A DNA stretch of 64,000 nucleotides from Desulfatiglans anilini DSM 4660 (lineage in GTDB: Bacteria > Desulfobacterota > DSM-4660 > Desulfatiglandales > Desulfatiglandaceae). The stretch's first letter is position 1. Every line of letters begins with the position of its first letter. The DNA lies in assembly GCF_000422285.1 (NCBI RefSeq), contig NZ_AULM01000004.1, forward strand, positions 62,001-126,000, written 5' to 3'. The notes below the pieces were generated by a model that saw nothing but the letters and a program-made list of their open reading frames with translations, did not search any database and was not told the DNA's origin. Shown piece by piece: positions 17,030 through 25,940 of the stretch. The position numbers and the translations under genes are program-made.

Positions 17030-17758
17030 ATGGTTCAGAACGATACCGAAAATTTACCGCGCCACATAGCGATCATCATGGATGGCAATGGGCGCTGGGC
17101 CAAGAAGCGCGGGCTGAAACGCGTCCTCGGGCATCAAAAAGGCGTCGACGCTGTTCGGACCGTCGTCAAAACCACGCGCAGGCTGGAGATCCCGTGGCTG
17201 ACCCTTTACGCCTTCTCCGAGGAGAACTGGTCCCGACCAAAGCTCGAGGTCCAGGCCCTCATGAGTATCCTGCGCCGTTTTCTGCAGTCGGAAAGACAGG
17301 AAATGATCCAGCAAGGCATCCGGCTTCAGACGATCGGGCGGACCGACAAACTCCCCGCAGCCACGAGGGATGAACTCGCAGCAACCATCCTGGCGACGGC
17401 GGAGAACAACGACCTGGTGCTGACCCTGGCCCTGAGTTACGGCGGCAGGCAGGAGATCGTCGATGCAGCGCGGGCCATTTCCCACGGGATCGAGACCGGT
17501 GCCCTGCGGGCGTCTGACATCAGCGAAGAGCTTTTTGCGAAATATCTCTATGTCCCCGAGATGCCCGATCCCGATCTTCTCATACGGACAAGCGGCGAAT
17601 ACCGCATCAGCAACTTTCTTCTCTGGCAGATCGCCTACAGCGAGATCTACATCACACCGACCCTGTGGCCGGATTTCAGCGAGGAAGAATACATCAAGGC
17701 TATTCGCGACTATCAGCGAAGGGAGCGGCGGTTCGGCGGCACCAACGAATCGGATTGA
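17030..17758 (+). CDS. uppS: Isoprenyl transferase (undecaprenyl diphosphate synthase)
   Basis: Cis-prenyltransferase making the lipid carrier for peptidoglycan. Motifs: MDGNGRWAKKRG with the catalytic Asp, FSEENWSRP, and RTSGEYRISNFLLWQ near the C-terminus. It has 242 residues, as usual. The start ATG at 17030 has only a weak ribosome binding site; the sequence just upstream is the end of a repeat copy. Confidence 0.96.
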   Translation: MVQNDTENLPRHIAIIMDGNGRWAKKRGLKRVLGHQKGVDAVRTVVKTTRRLEIPWLTLYAFSEENWSRPKLEVQALMSILRRFLQSERQEMIQQGIRLQTIGRTDKLPAATRDELAATILATAENNDLVLTLALSYGGRQEIVDAARAISHGIETGALRASDISEELFAKYLYVPEMPDPDLLIRTSGEYRISNFLLWQIAYSEIYITPTLWPDFSEEEYIKAIRDYQRRERRFGGTNESD

Positions 17759-17787
17759 GCCCGAACAGGCCGAAAGGAAATCCGAGC

Positions 17788-18585
17788 ATGCATCTAAAGA
17801 GATGGCTCACGGCGCTTGTCGGAATCCCTGCCCTGATCCTCGTCATCGGCCCCGGCCCCCGATGGGTTCTTTATGCCATCCTTCTCGCGGCGGCCGTCGT
17901 GGCCCTCCTGGAGTTTTACCGGATCACCGAACCCGAATTACCCGGGATCTTCCGCTGGACCGGCGTTGGGGTCGTCTGCGCCTTTTTTGCGGCAGTCTAT
18001 TTCCGGCATGTGCTTCTCTTGCCTGCCATCGCCGCTTTGACAGCTTTGGCACCGATGGTGTGCCACTTGTGGATTCCCGGGCAGCCCGCCGCCGACTGGA
18101 CCGCGCGCATCGGGAGGACCTGTTGGGGGCCGTTCTATACAGGGGTCCCGCTCGTCCTCTTGATGTTGATCGACATGCGGCCTTCCGGAAACCTCTGGAT
18201 CTTTTTCCTGCTGACGGTGGTCTTCGCAGGGGACACATCTGCCTATTACGTCGGGAAGGGCTTTGGAAAACGCAAACTGAATGCACGGATCAGCCCCGGC
18301 AAGACCTGGGCCGGAGCCAGCGGCGGAGCCGCGGGGAGCCTGATCGGCGGGATCCTCTTTATCAGGATGTTCCCCATTCACCCTTTGAATCTGTCCGCTG
18401 TCATCCTGATCCTGGTTCTCGCCGCGGCGGGCCAGGTCGGAGACCTCGCGGAATCGCTTCTCAAGAGAAGCCATGGGATCAAGGACTCCGGGGCGATCCT
18501 GCCCGGCCACGGTGGGCTCCTGGACAGGATCGACGCCTTGATTTTTGCAATTCCGATCCTTTATGCTTATCTTTATATTTGTTGA
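17788..18585 (+). CDS. cdsA: Phosphatidate cytidylyltransferase
   Basis: Makes CDP-diacylglycerol, the precursor for the psd/pssA branch encoded nearby. It is a polytopic membrane protein of 265 residues. The C-terminal signature is recognisable as LLKRSHGIKDSG followed by LPGHGGLLDRIDAL. ATG at 17788 has AAAGGAAA upstream and begins at a hydrophobic segment (LTALVGIPALIL); the frame is open further upstream inside uppS, but without a start site. Confidence 0.95.
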   Translation: MHLKRWLTALVGIPALILVIGPGPRWVLYAILLAAAVVALLEFYRITEPELPGIFRWTGVGVVCAFFAAVYFRHVLLLPAIAALTALAPMVCHLWIPGQPAADWTARIGRTCWGPFYTGVPLVLLMLIDMRPSGNLWIFFLLTVVFAGDTSAYYVGKGFGKRKLNARISPGKTWAGASGGAAGSLIGGILFIRMFPIHPLNLSAVILILVLAAAGQVGDLAESLLKRSHGIKDSGAILPGHGGLLDRIDALIFAIPILYAYLYIC

Positions 18586-18666
18586 TCTGCAGCAGTCCGG
18601 CGCCTTTCGGAAGACTCGCCCCGCACCATGCGCTGAAGAAGTGCAGACCGAGGTGAAAACCGCACC

Positions 18667-19878
18667 ATGATGAACATCGCACTCCTCGGGTCGACCGGTT
18701 CGATCGGAGTAAACGTCCTCAACGTCATACGCAGAAACCCTGGCCTTTACCGCATCCAGGCCCTCGGGGCGGGGACCAACATCGATCTCCTCCTCGCACA
18801 GACTGAGGAGTTCAAGCCCCGGACCGTCGTGCTGCGCGACGCAGACCTTGCGGTGGCCTTCCGCGACCGCCTGCCTTCGCACCTGCAACCCGAAGTGCTT
18901 CACGGGACGACCGGCCTTCTGGCCGTCGTCCGTCGTGGGGAAACCGACACTGTCATATCGGCCATTTCGGGCGCGGCCGGGCTGATGCCCACCTACGAAG
19001 CGGTGCGGTGCGCAAAAAACGTTGCGCTGGCCAACAAGGAAACGATGGTGATGGCCGGCCCGCTGGTCATGCGACTCGCCAGGGAAAAGGGCGTATGGAT
19101 CCGTCCCATCGACAGTGAACACAGCGCGATCTTCCAGGCCCTTCAGGGACACCGGCGCAAGGATGTCCGGCGCGTCATCCTGACCGCCTCCGGCGGGCCT
19201 TTCCGGAGCGCATCCCACGCATCGCTGACCCGGGTCACCCCGGCACAGGCGCTGGACCACCCCAATTGGCGGATGGGGCCCAAAATAAGCATCGATTCCG
19301 CCACGCTGATGAACAAAGGGCTTGAAATCATCGAGGCGCTCTGGCTTTTCGACCTGGCGATCGAGCAGATCGATGTGCTGGTGCACCCCCAGAGCATCGT
19401 CCACTCCATGGTGGAATACGCGGACGGGTCGGTCATCGCTCAAATGGGCATCCCGGATATGGTGATCCCGATTGCTTACGCCCTTTCCCATCCGGCCCAC
19501 CTGCCGACAGGTTTGCCTTCGCTTGACCTGAGCCGCACGGGCCCTCTGACTTTCGAGGCCCCGGATATGCAGACCTTCCCCTGTCTGAGGCTGGCCATCG
19601 AGGCGGCCCGGGCGGGGGGCAGCCTGCCGGCGGTTTTGAACGGGGCCAACGAGGTCGCCGTGGAGGCCTTCCTGAACGGCAGGATCGGCTTCCTGGACAT
19701 CCCGTCCGTGATCGAAAGGACCATGCACGCTCATCACCCCTTCCCGATCGACACGATCGAGCAAGTCCTCGAAGCGGACCTCTGGGCGCGCCGGACAGCC
19801 GGGCGGATGATCGAGAGCGTCCCTCTTCCCTCGGACACTGTGCCGGGTTCTCAAAACCTTCAAGACTCGCGGATCTGA
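18667..19878 (+). CDS. dxr: 1-deoxy-D-xylulose 5-phosphate reductoisomerase
   Basis: Second enzyme of the MEP isoprenoid pathway, NADPH-dependent. The nucleotide-binding GSTGSIG is at residues 8-14, and the metal and substrate region reads PIDSEHSAIFQ and SIDSATLMNKGLE. It has 403 residues, a normal length. Two ATG codons stand side by side at the start. It is followed after two bases by rseP, the usual order in this cluster. Confidence 0.97.
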   Translation: MMNIALLGSTGSIGVNVLNVIRRNPGLYRIQALGAGTNIDLLLAQTEEFKPRTVVLRDADLAVAFRDRLPSHLQPEVLHGTTGLLAVVRRGETDTVISAISGAAGLMPTYEAVRCAKNVALANKETMVMAGPLVMRLAREKGVWIRPIDSEHSAIFQALQGHRRKDVRRVILTASGGPFRSASHASLTRVTPAQALDHPNWRMGPKISIDSATLMNKGLEIIEALWLFDLAIEQIDVLVHPQSIVHSMVEYADGSVIAQMGIPDMVIPIAYALSHPAHLPTGLPSLDLSRTGPLTFEAPDMQTFPCLRLAIEAARAGGSLPAVLNGANEVAVEAFLNGRIGFLDIPSVIERTMHAHHPFPIDTIEQVLEADLWARRTAGRMIESVPLPSDTVPGSQNLQDSRI

Positions 19879-19880
19879 AC

Positions 19881-20966
19881 ATGCATTATCTCATTTATTA
19901 TGTGCTGCCTTTCGTCGTCGTCCTCGGCGTCCTCATATTCTTCCACGAGTTGGGGCATTTCCTCGTTGCGAAGCTTTACGGGGTCAAGGTCCTCAAATTC
20001 TCACTCGGGTTCGGCCCCAAACTCACAGGATTCAAGCGGGGAGACACCGAATATCTGATTTCGGCGGTCCCCCTCGGCGGGTACGTCAAGATGCTAGGTG
20101 AAAAGGACGACGAGGAGGACGAAGGGCCCCTGAGCGCCGAGGAGGCCGCCCGTTCCTTCAGCAACCAAACGGTCGGCAGGCGGATCGCCATCGTGGCCGC
20201 GGGTCCGGTCTTCAATCTGCTGCTTGCCCTTGTCATTTTCTGCCTCACTTTTCTGGTATCGGGTGCGCAGGTGCTGGTGCCGGAGGTGGGCCAGGTGCGG
20301 GAAGGTTCCCCGGCCGAAACCGCCGGCTTCCAGAAAAACGACATGATCGTGGCCGTAGACGGCATCGCCGTCGACACCTGGGAACAGGTCCAGGAGATGG
20401 TGAAGCATCATGAAGAAAATGAGATGACCTTCACTCTTCAACGGGATGGAGCGATGCTCGAAGTGCGTGTGCGCCCTGAAGTGACGACCATTGAAAACAT
20501 CTTCGGCGAGGAGGTCCGTACTGCGTTGATCGGCATCGTATCATCCGGCGCCTTCAAAACCGTCCCGCTCGGCCCGCTGCAGGCGGTCTGGGAGGGGGCC
20601 CGGCGCACCTGGGAAATGGTTGTGTTGACCTGGATGACCATCGTCAAACTGTTCGAACGGGTGGTCCCCATAGAAACGCTGGGTGGACCGATCCTCATAG
20701 GGCAGATGACAGGGCAGCTGGCGCAGGAGAACTGGACCTATCTTTTCCCGTTCATGGCGGTGATCAGCGTAAACCTCGGCATCCTGAACCTCCTGCCCGT
20801 CCCGATCCTCGACGGCGGCGTCATCCTGATCCTCCTGGTCGAGTGGGTCATCCGCAAGCCCATCAGCCCCAAGGCCAAAGAGATGGCTCAAAAGGCCGGC
20901 CTTTTCGTCCTGCTCATGCTGATGGCCATCGTGTTCTACAATGACATCAGCAGGCTGCTGCAGTAG
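19881..20966 (+). CDS. rseP: RIP metalloprotease RseP
   Basis: Site-2 type intramembrane zinc protease, which cuts membrane-bound anti-sigma factors and remnant signal peptides. The zinc motif HELGH is at residues 23-27 and the third ligand is in NLLPVPILDGG near residue 305. Only one PDZ domain (about residues 120-200) is seen, against two in E. coli, consistent with its 361 residues. Its start is two bases after the dxr stop. Confidence 0.95.
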   Translation: MHYLIYYVLPFVVVLGVLIFFHELGHFLVAKLYGVKVLKFSLGFGPKLTGFKRGDTEYLISAVPLGGYVKMLGEKDDEEDEGPLSAEEAARSFSNQTVGRRIAIVAAGPVFNLLLALVIFCLTFLVSGAQVLVPEVGQVREGSPAETAGFQKNDMIVAVDGIAVDTWEQVQEMVKHHEENEMTFTLQRDGAMLEVRVRPEVTTIENIFGEEVRTALIGIVSSGAFKTVPLGPLQAVWEGARRTWEMVVLTWMTIVKLFERVVPIETLGGPILIGQMTGQLAQENWTYLFPFMAVISVNLGILNLLPVPILDGGVILILLVEWVIRKPISPKAKEMAQKAGLFVLLMLMAIVFYNDISRLLQ

Positions 20967-20978
20967 GTTCGGCCGAGC

Positions 20979-21692
20979 ATGCTCCTGGCCGTTGACACAT
21001 CCACCACCCGGTTTTCCATGGCGATCATGGACCTGGATGGGTCCATCGTTGCAGAGTATTCCGCTGCCGGTGAAAAAAACCGGTTCGTTCATCTGATGCC
21101 CGCCCTGAATTTTCTGCTCGAGTCGGCGCAGATCGGGCTCCGAGAGGTCCGATGCCTCGGTGTGGCCCTCGGACCGGGCAGTTTCACAGGACTGCGCGTG
21201 GGGCTTGCGCTGACCAAAGGGTTGGCCCATGCCCTCGGAATACCCCTCGTCGGAGTCCCGAGCCTGATGGCGGTGGCTGCCCAGGCCCCGCCAACCGGGC
21301 TTCCGGTCATGCCCCTGCTGGACTCCCGCCGCGGCGAGTTCTTTACGGCCCTTTTCAAGGCGGGAGGCGACGGCGATATCGTCCGGCTCGCTCCTGACCG
21401 CGCTGTAAAGGCCGACAACCTGCCTGCCTGCTTCGAGGATCCGGTCCTTCTGATCGGGAATGATTTTCGCCGGCAGGCCCCCCTGGCCGAGAAGGATCCT
21501 GAAGGTTGGGCCACGCCGGCCCTGCCGCATCTCTGGGGGATTCGGGCCGCCGGTGCCGGCCGTTTGGCCCTGAAGCGGTTTCTTGCCGGAGACACGGATG
21601 ATCCGTGGGCGCTCGCTCCGCTCTACCTCAGGCCGCCGGACATCAGACCCCCTGCCGAGGGCCCGCGCGTGCCGGATTCAGAAGGGCATTGA
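20979..21692 (+). CDS. tsaB: tRNA threonylcarbamoyladenosine biosynthesis protein TsaB
   Basis: Non-catalytic partner of TsaD in t6A37 tRNA modification. The ASKHA-fold start LLAVDTSTTRFSMAI and the segment GVALGPGSFTGLRVGLALTKG are characteristic. It has 237 residues. The reading frame begins 12 bases after rseP. The last codons overlap the -35 box of the psd promoter. Confidence 0.94.
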   Translation: MLLAVDTSTTRFSMAIMDLDGSIVAEYSAAGEKNRFVHLMPALNFLLESAQIGLREVRCLGVALGPGSFTGLRVGLALTKGLAHALGIPLVGVPSLMAVAAQAPPTGLPVMPLLDSRRGEFFTALFKAGGDGDIVRLAPDRAVKADNLPACFEDPVLLIGNDFRRQAPLAEKDPEGWATPALPHLWGIRAAGAGRLALKRFLAGDTDDPWALAPLYLRPPDIRPPAEGPRVPDSEGH

Positions 21693-21717
21693 CAAAACCG
21701 TCGAAAACATATTACGT
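21689..21717 (+). promoter_or_regulatory. Sigma-70-type promoter before psd
   Basis: TTGACA (21689-21694) is followed after 17 bases by TTACGT; an overlapping TATTAC at shorter spacing is the alternative -10. The box includes the tsaB stop codon. It would give the phospholipid genes a promoter inside the larger cluster. Confidence 0.5.
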
Positions 21718-21772
21718 TCGCTAGAAGTACTTCGCCGGCAACCCTTGCAAGCTGAAAGGCAACATCACCTCT

Positions 21773-22453
21773 TTGGAAGCCTCACGGATCCATAACCGCT
21801 GGCCGATTGCACGCGAAGGTCTGCCCTTCATTCTGATCGCCGCCGGCCTGACCGGCTTCACCGCCCTGCTCGGCTGGACGTGGCTCAGTGTTCTTTTGGG
21901 CATTTTGACCCTCTTCGTCACTTCTTTTTTCAGGGACCCCGAAAGGATCTCGAGTGCAGCGCCCCATGCCGTTCTGAGCCCCGCCGATGGAAGGATCCTG
22001 AAGGTCGAACATATCGAATCGCCCGATAACCCGTTGAAGGCGCCCGCTGAAAAGGTCAGCATCTTTATGACGGTCTTCAACGTGCACGTCAACCGCATCC
22101 CTGTTTCGGCCACCATCCTCGAAACCATTTACAGTCCGGGGAAGTTCTTTTCCGCCGATCTTGACAAGGCCTCCGACGAAAACGAAAAGAACAGCCTCGT
22201 CCTCGCCACCCGGGACGGCCGGAAACTGGTCGTCGTTCAGATCGCCGGACTCATCGCCCGACGCATCGCCTGTTGGGTGAAGCCGGGCGATTTTCTGAAT
22301 GCAGGCGAGCGTTTCGGACTGATCCGCTTCGGATCCAGGCTCGAGGTCTTTGTCCCCGCCGGATCAGCGATTGTCGCCGCGCCGGGTCGAAAAGTCAGGG
22401 CGGGCGAAACCGTGATCGGGTACCTCGACGGGCCGTCTGAAAGTGAACGCTAA
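21773..22453 (+). CDS. psd: Phosphatidylserine decarboxylase proenzyme, short form
   Basis: Makes phosphatidylethanolamine. It has 226 residues, like the short PSD-A class. Two hydrophobic stretches lie at residues 18-55, then SPADGRI, the FMTVFNVHVNRIP segment and, near residue 182, RFGSRLEVF; cleavage at Gly-Ser there would generate the pyruvoyl group. Translation appears to start with TTG at 21773, with AAAGG about 12 bases upstream; the exact start is not certain. It is followed by pssA, as in many genomes. Confidence 0.93.
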   Translation: MEASRIHNRWPIAREGLPFILIAAGLTGFTALLGWTWLSVLLGILTLFVTSFFRDPERISSAAPHAVLSPADGRILKVEHIESPDNPLKAPAEKVSIFMTVFNVHVNRIPVSATILETIYSPGKFFSADLDKASDENEKNSLVLATRDGRKLVVVQIAGLIARRIACWVKPGDFLNAGERFGLIRFGSRLEVFVPAGSAIVAAPGRKVRAGETVIGYLDGPSESER

Positions 22454-22470
22454 GCAACGGTGGGATCCGC

Positions 22471-23307
22471 ATGAAGACCAGGCGCAAGAAAAGACCGCAA
22501 CATAGGGAAAAGAAGGGGATTTACGTCTTACCCAATCTCTTCACCACGGCCAGCCTTTTCAGCGGATTTTACGCGATCATCGCTACTATGCAGGAGCGCT
22601 TCGAAACCGCTGCAGCAGCCATTCTGATCTCTTGCGTCTTCGACGCGCTCGATGGCAAGATCGCCCGTTTCACCCACACGACCAGCCATTTCGGCTCCGA
22701 ATACGATTCTCTCTGCGATCTTGTCGCCTTCGGCGTCGCACCGGGGCTCCTGGCCTACCAGTGGGCCCTTGCACCTTTCGGGCGCCTGGGCTGGATCGCG
22801 GCCTTCCTCTACCTGGTCTGCGGCGCCCTCAGGCTCGCGCGCTTCAATGTCCAGAAGAACACTGTAGATCCAGGTTATTTTCGGGGCCTTCCAATCCCCG
22901 GAGCAGCGGGCTTCGTTGCCTCACTGGTTCTCTTCACATCCGTCTTCAGTTTCGACGGCCGGGCCTTTCCGTTTCTTTTCATCCTTTGCGTCTATATCCT
23001 CTCTTTTCTGATGGTGAGCACCATCAACTATCCCAGTTTCAAAGGCCTGGAACTCCGAAAGCAAAGGCCGTTCAGCGCTCTGGTGGCCGTAATCCTGACG
23101 CTGATCGTCATCGTCTACCAGCCCAAGATCATGCTTTTTCTGATCCTGACGCTCTACCTGCTTTCAGGGCCGTTCCTCATGATCTACCGCCGAAGGACGA
23201 GGGAGGTCACGAAAGCGCGGGGGGAGGACCTCTCCGCCAGCGCAGGAGATGAAACCCAAACGCAGGAAGAGTCCGACACCCATCGTCTGCGGCACATCAT
23301 TAAATGA
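22471..23307 (+). CDS. pssA: CDP-diacylglycerol-serine O-phosphatidyltransferase
   Basis: Makes phosphatidylserine, the substrate of the preceding gene product. It belongs to the CDP-alcohol phosphatidyltransferases, whose motif DGx2ARx8Gx3Dx3D is seen as DGKIAR, then G and two Asp in HFGSEYDSLCD. Several membrane segments follow. The 278-residue protein has a basic N-terminal tail and a charged C-terminal tail after the last helix. Its stop overlaps the rsmD start (ATGA). Confidence 0.94.
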   Translation: MKTRRKKRPQHREKKGIYVLPNLFTTASLFSGFYAIIATMQERFETAAAAILISCVFDALDGKIARFTHTTSHFGSEYDSLCDLVAFGVAPGLLAYQWALAPFGRLGWIAAFLYLVCGALRLARFNVQKNTVDPGYFRGLPIPGAAGFVASLVLFTSVFSFDGRAFPFLFILCVYILSFLMVSTINYPSFKGLELRKQRPFSALVAVILTLIVIVYQPKIMLFLILTLYLLSGPFLMIYRRRTREVTKARGEDLSASAGDETQTQEESDTHRLRHIIK

Positions 23308-23873
23308 GGATTACAGGAGGACAACTGACCGGGCTGCGGCTTCATTCCCCGCGTGGCCGCGACATTCGGCCGACGTCGGACCGTGTCCGGGAGGCGCTCT
23401 TCAATATCCTGGGGCAACAGCTTCATGATCTGCATGTGCTGGATCTTTTCGCCGGGACGGGGGTTCTTGGTCTGGAAGCCCTCAGCCGGGGCGCAGCCGA
23501 GGCCTGTTTCGTCGATCGTTCCCAGCACTCCCGCGAGCTTATCCTGCAGAACCTGGCGCACTGCCGCTTCCAGGAACAGGGCAGGTTCCTGCAGCATGAC
23601 CTCCTCTGCGGGCTGCCCGCAGATCTACTCGAACCGCCCGTCACCTTCGATCTGGTGTTTTTAGACCCGCCTTACCTCCTGCAAGGCTCGGTCGAGACCC
23701 TGGAAACCGCTGCGATGAAGGGCATCTTGAGCCCGGGGGCGCTGGCGGTGATCGAGACCTCGCGCAGAACGGCACCGCCTGAATCGATCCATTGGCTTCG
23801 GGCTGTGGACACTCGAATTTACGGAGATACCCGTCTCACGTTTTATCAGACTGTCGAAGAGGAAAAGATATGA
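23304..23873 (+). CDS. rsmD: 16S rRNA (guanine966-N2)-methyltransferase
   Basis: SAM-dependent methyltransferase. The N-terminal MRITGG and RPTSDRVREALFNIL match the family, the SAM site is LDLFAGTGVLGLEALSRG, and the catalytic motif is DPPY in FLDPPYLL. It has 189 residues. It overlaps pssA by four bases and coaD by four bases, giving a tightly coupled run of three genes. Confidence 0.95.
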   Translation: MRITGGQLTGLRLHSPRGRDIRPTSDRVREALFNILGQQLHDLHVLDLFAGTGVLGLEALSRGAAEACFVDRSQHSRELILQNLAHCRFQEQGRFLQHDLLCGLPADLLEPPVTFDLVFLDPPYLLQGSVETLETAAMKGILSPGALAVIETSRRTAPPESIHWLRAVDTRIYGDTRLTFYQTVEEEKI

Positions 23874-24367
23874 GCGAAAAATCCGCCATCTACCCGGGCA
23901 CCTTCGACCCCGTCACCAATGGACACATCAGCATCATCAAGAGGGGCCTCAAGATTTTCGACAAGGTCATCGTCGCCATTTTGAGAAACTCCCAGAAGAC
24001 GCCCCTTTTTTCTCTGGAAGAACGGATGACAATGATCCGGGAGTCGCTGAAGGCTTATCCGAACGTCGAGGTGGACAGTTTTGAGGGGCTGCTCGTAGAT
24101 TATGCCGTACGGAAAAACTGCAGGGTCATTCTTCGGGGCCTGCGGGCCATGTCCGATTTTGAATATGAATTCCAGCTGGCGCTGATCAATCGTAAGTTGA
24201 ATCGAAATGTCCAGTCCATTTTTCTGGTCACCGATTACAAATGGTTCTATACGAGTTCGACCATCATCAAGGAAGCCGCCAGCCTGGGAGGCGATATCAG
24301 CAGTCTGATCCCGCCCCTGGTCCATCAAAAATTGAAGGAAAAATTCGCCGCCTTAAAAAACACTTGA
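23870..24367 (+). CDS. coaD: Phosphopantetheine adenylyltransferase
   Basis: Fourth step of coenzyme A synthesis. The nucleotidyltransferase motif is seen in YPGTFDPVTNGHISIIKRG, the second motif in YTSSTIIKEAASLGGD, and RGLRAMSDFEYE lies between. It has 165 residues, as expected. The start ATG overlaps the rsmD stop (ATGA). Confidence 0.97.
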   Translation: MSEKSAIYPGTFDPVTNGHISIIKRGLKIFDKVIVAILRNSQKTPLFSLEERMTMIRESLKAYPNVEVDSFEGLLVDYAVRKNCRVILRGLRAMSDFEYEFQLALINRKLNRNVQSIFLVTDYKWFYTSSTIIKEAASLGGDISSLIPPLVHQKLKEKFAALKNT

Positions 24368-24392
24368 CAGCAAATCTGACATAAGCCATATT
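24364..24392 (+). promoter_or_regulatory. Sigma-70-type promoter of ihfA
   Basis: TTGACA (24364-24369), 17 bases, then CATATT (24387-24392). The -35 box overlaps the coaD stop codon, and the start of transcription would lie about 55 bases before the ihfA TTG. Confidence 0.6.
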
Positions 24393-24455
24393 TCTTACTA
24401 GATAATTTCGATATTATCCTTGCATTCAAGAAGGGTTTTTGGGGGAGGAAGAGTC

Positions 24456-24752
24456 TTGGCTTTGACCAAAGAAAAAATCATCAACACCATTTATCATCAG
24501 GTGGGACTCAGCAAGAGCCAATCGCGGGCCGTGGTAGAACAGCTTCTGGAGATCGTCAAGACTACCTTGGAAAGCGGTGAAGACCTCCTTATCAGCGGCT
24601 TCGGCAAGTTTGTCGTCAAGGAGAAGTCTGAAAGGCGCGGGCGCAACCCTCAGACCACGGAGGACCTTCAGCTCCGGGCCCGCAGGGTGATCGTCTTCAA
24701 AACCTCGGGTGTACTTCGAAACAGGATCAACGAGGCCGCTACAGAGCGGTGA
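24456..24752 (+). CDS. ihfA: Integration host factor alpha / HU-family DNA-binding protein
   Basis: A 98-residue DNA-bending protein. LTKEKIINTIY at the start, SGFGKFVVKEKSERRGRNPQT in the arm region and ARRVIVFKTSGVLRNRI near the end fit IhfA better than HU. Translation starts at TTG 24456, seven bases after GGAGG; the longer frame from 24420 has no such site. The last 14 bases overlap the 3' end of convergent rlpA. Confidence 0.9.
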   Translation: MALTKEKIINTIYHQVGLSKSQSRAVVEQLLEIVKTTLESGEDLLISGFGKFVVKEKSERRGRNPQTTEDLQLRARRVIVFKTSGVLRNRINEAATER

Positions 24753-25590
24753 CGAAGGCCTCTTCGAACCCGAGCGATTCGAGCCGGCGCTCGATCGCCT
24801 GTGCTTCGAAGAGCGACTGGGCCTGGGAAACGCGCACCCGGTAGAGCGTTCCCGCTTCCGGGTGGGCCGAAACGTCGATATCCACCTTGTCGAACCATGC
24901 CCGCAGCCGCTCGGCAACCCGCGCAGCATTTTCTTTGTCTTTGAATGCGCCCGCCTGAACGGTGAAGGCCCCCCGGCTGAAATCCTTTGGCTCGAGAACG
25001 GGTTTCGGGATGCCCGTCCGCGAGCGATCACGCCCCACCTCTTTCGCCAGCGCCGTAACCCTCACATCCGCCACGCCAGGGCTGACTATATCGATCGCGC
25101 TTGCAGCGGCGTAGGACAGATCGATGATCCGCCCTTTCACAAAAGGCCCCCTGTCGTTGATCCTGAGGACGATGTTCTTCCCATTCGCCAGATTTTCAAC
25201 CAGAACGTACGTCCCCAGGGGAAGCACCTTATGGGCCGCGCTGACCTTGTGCATATCGTAGGTTTCCCCACTCGATGTCCGTCTACCATGAAATGGATGC
25301 CCGTACCAGGAGGCCTTGCCGGTCTCCATATATCCGGACGCGCTCGGCAAAGGGTAATAGGTCTCGCCGTTGATCGTGTAGGGGCGCTGTGAAGGGGGCA
25401 ACAGGGTCACAGACGACGGCGGACCCGCATCTCCCGGCGGCTTGACCGTGTCGGGGCGGGTGGCGCAGGCCGAGAACAGGCAAACGACAGCCAGAAGCAC
25501 TGCCCAGGAGGCACGCGATGCAGCCGACCGCGACTCCGCTCCGCTTTCAGCCGATTCATGGATCCGATGGCGGGAAAGCATGGCTTCCAT
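24739..25590 (-). CDS. rlpA: RlpA-like septal ring lipoprotein with SPOR domain
   Basis: A lytic transglycosylase-like lipoprotein acting on denuded glycan strands at the septum. After a 25-residue polar lead comes a hydrophobic stretch with lipobox LFSAC. The double-psi beta-barrel core runs from GKASWYGHPFHGRRTSSGE to about residue 185, with NDRGPFVKGRIIDLS containing the conserved Asp. The SPOR domain (about residues 205-283) begins FTVQAGAF. The polar lead before the lipobox is longer than normal, so an internal start is possible. Confidence 0.92.
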   Translation of the reverse strand: MEAMLSRHRIHESAESGAESRSAASRASWAVLLAVVCLFSACATRPDTVKPPGDAGPPSSVTLLPPSQRPYTINGETYYPLPSASGYMETGKASWYGHPFHGRRTSSGETYDMHKVSAAHKVLPLGTYVLVENLANGKNIVLRINDRGPFVKGRIIDLSYAAASAIDIVSPGVADVRVTALAKEVGRDRSRTGIPKPVLEPKDFSRGAFTVQAGAFKDKENAARVAERLRAWFDKVDIDVSAHPEAGTLYRVRVSQAQSLFEAQAIERRLESLGFEEAFVTAL

Positions 25591-25654
25591 CCAACCTCCT
25601 CACGACGAATAAAGATCCCCAAACAAGGAGAAAGGGTTTGAGCAACTGGGGAGT

Positions 25655-25683
25655 TTCATACCACAGACGCATCTATTTATCAA
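25655..25683 (-). promoter_or_regulatory. Sigma-70-type promoter of rlpA
   Basis: On the minus strand TTGATA (25683-25678), 17 bases, then TATGAA (25660-25655), about 65 bases before the rlpA start. Confidence 0.5.
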
Positions 25684-25759
25684 GCTGATTTCAATGCTTT
25701 TTTACACGATCGGGCCGTCTGAAACCTCTGCAGCGCGGCCTTCGGTTTCAGCTGGAGAT

Positions 25760-25778
25760 CACGGCGCCCTGCGCCGTG
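25760..25778. other. GC-rich hairpin between rlpA and the aromatic cluster
   Basis: CACGGCGC and GCGCCGTG form a perfect 8-bp stem with a CCT loop. No T run follows on either strand, so it is not a standard terminator. It lies between two divergent promoters, in a stretch otherwise without genes. Confidence 0.35.
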
Positions 25779-25874
25779 CCGGCGGCAAACCCGCTCCCAC
25801 TTCGAAAAGCACCGTCCGTGGTCCGCCCTTTCCAAGAACTCCCCCTCCCCTCCTTCGCAAGCATAGGTTTTTCC

Positions 25875-25903
25875 TTGACACTCATCCCATTTTTTTTTAG
25901 AGT
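25875..25903 (+). promoter_or_regulatory. Promoter of the benzoyl-CoA degradation cluster
   Basis: TTGACA (25875-25880) and TAGAGT (25898-25903) are 17 bases apart. The start of transcription, near 25910, falls at the left arm of the inverted repeat described next, about 80 bases before the first gene. Confidence 0.65.
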
Positions 25904-25908
25904 TCGAC

Positions 25909-25940
25909 AATAACTATATTATGGCTATAATATAGTTATT
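25909..25940. promoter_or_regulatory. Perfect 14-bp inverted repeat overlapping the transcription start, candidate operator
   Basis: AATAACTATATTAT and ATAATATAGTTATT are separated by four bases (GGCT). The repeat starts six bases after the -10 box, where a bound repressor would block transcription. Seven T follow, so a weak attenuator is possible, but the stem has only two G-C pairs. MarR- or TetR-type repressors that sense an aromatic acyl-CoA often use sites like this; the regulator is not in the neighbourhood. Confidence 0.6.
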
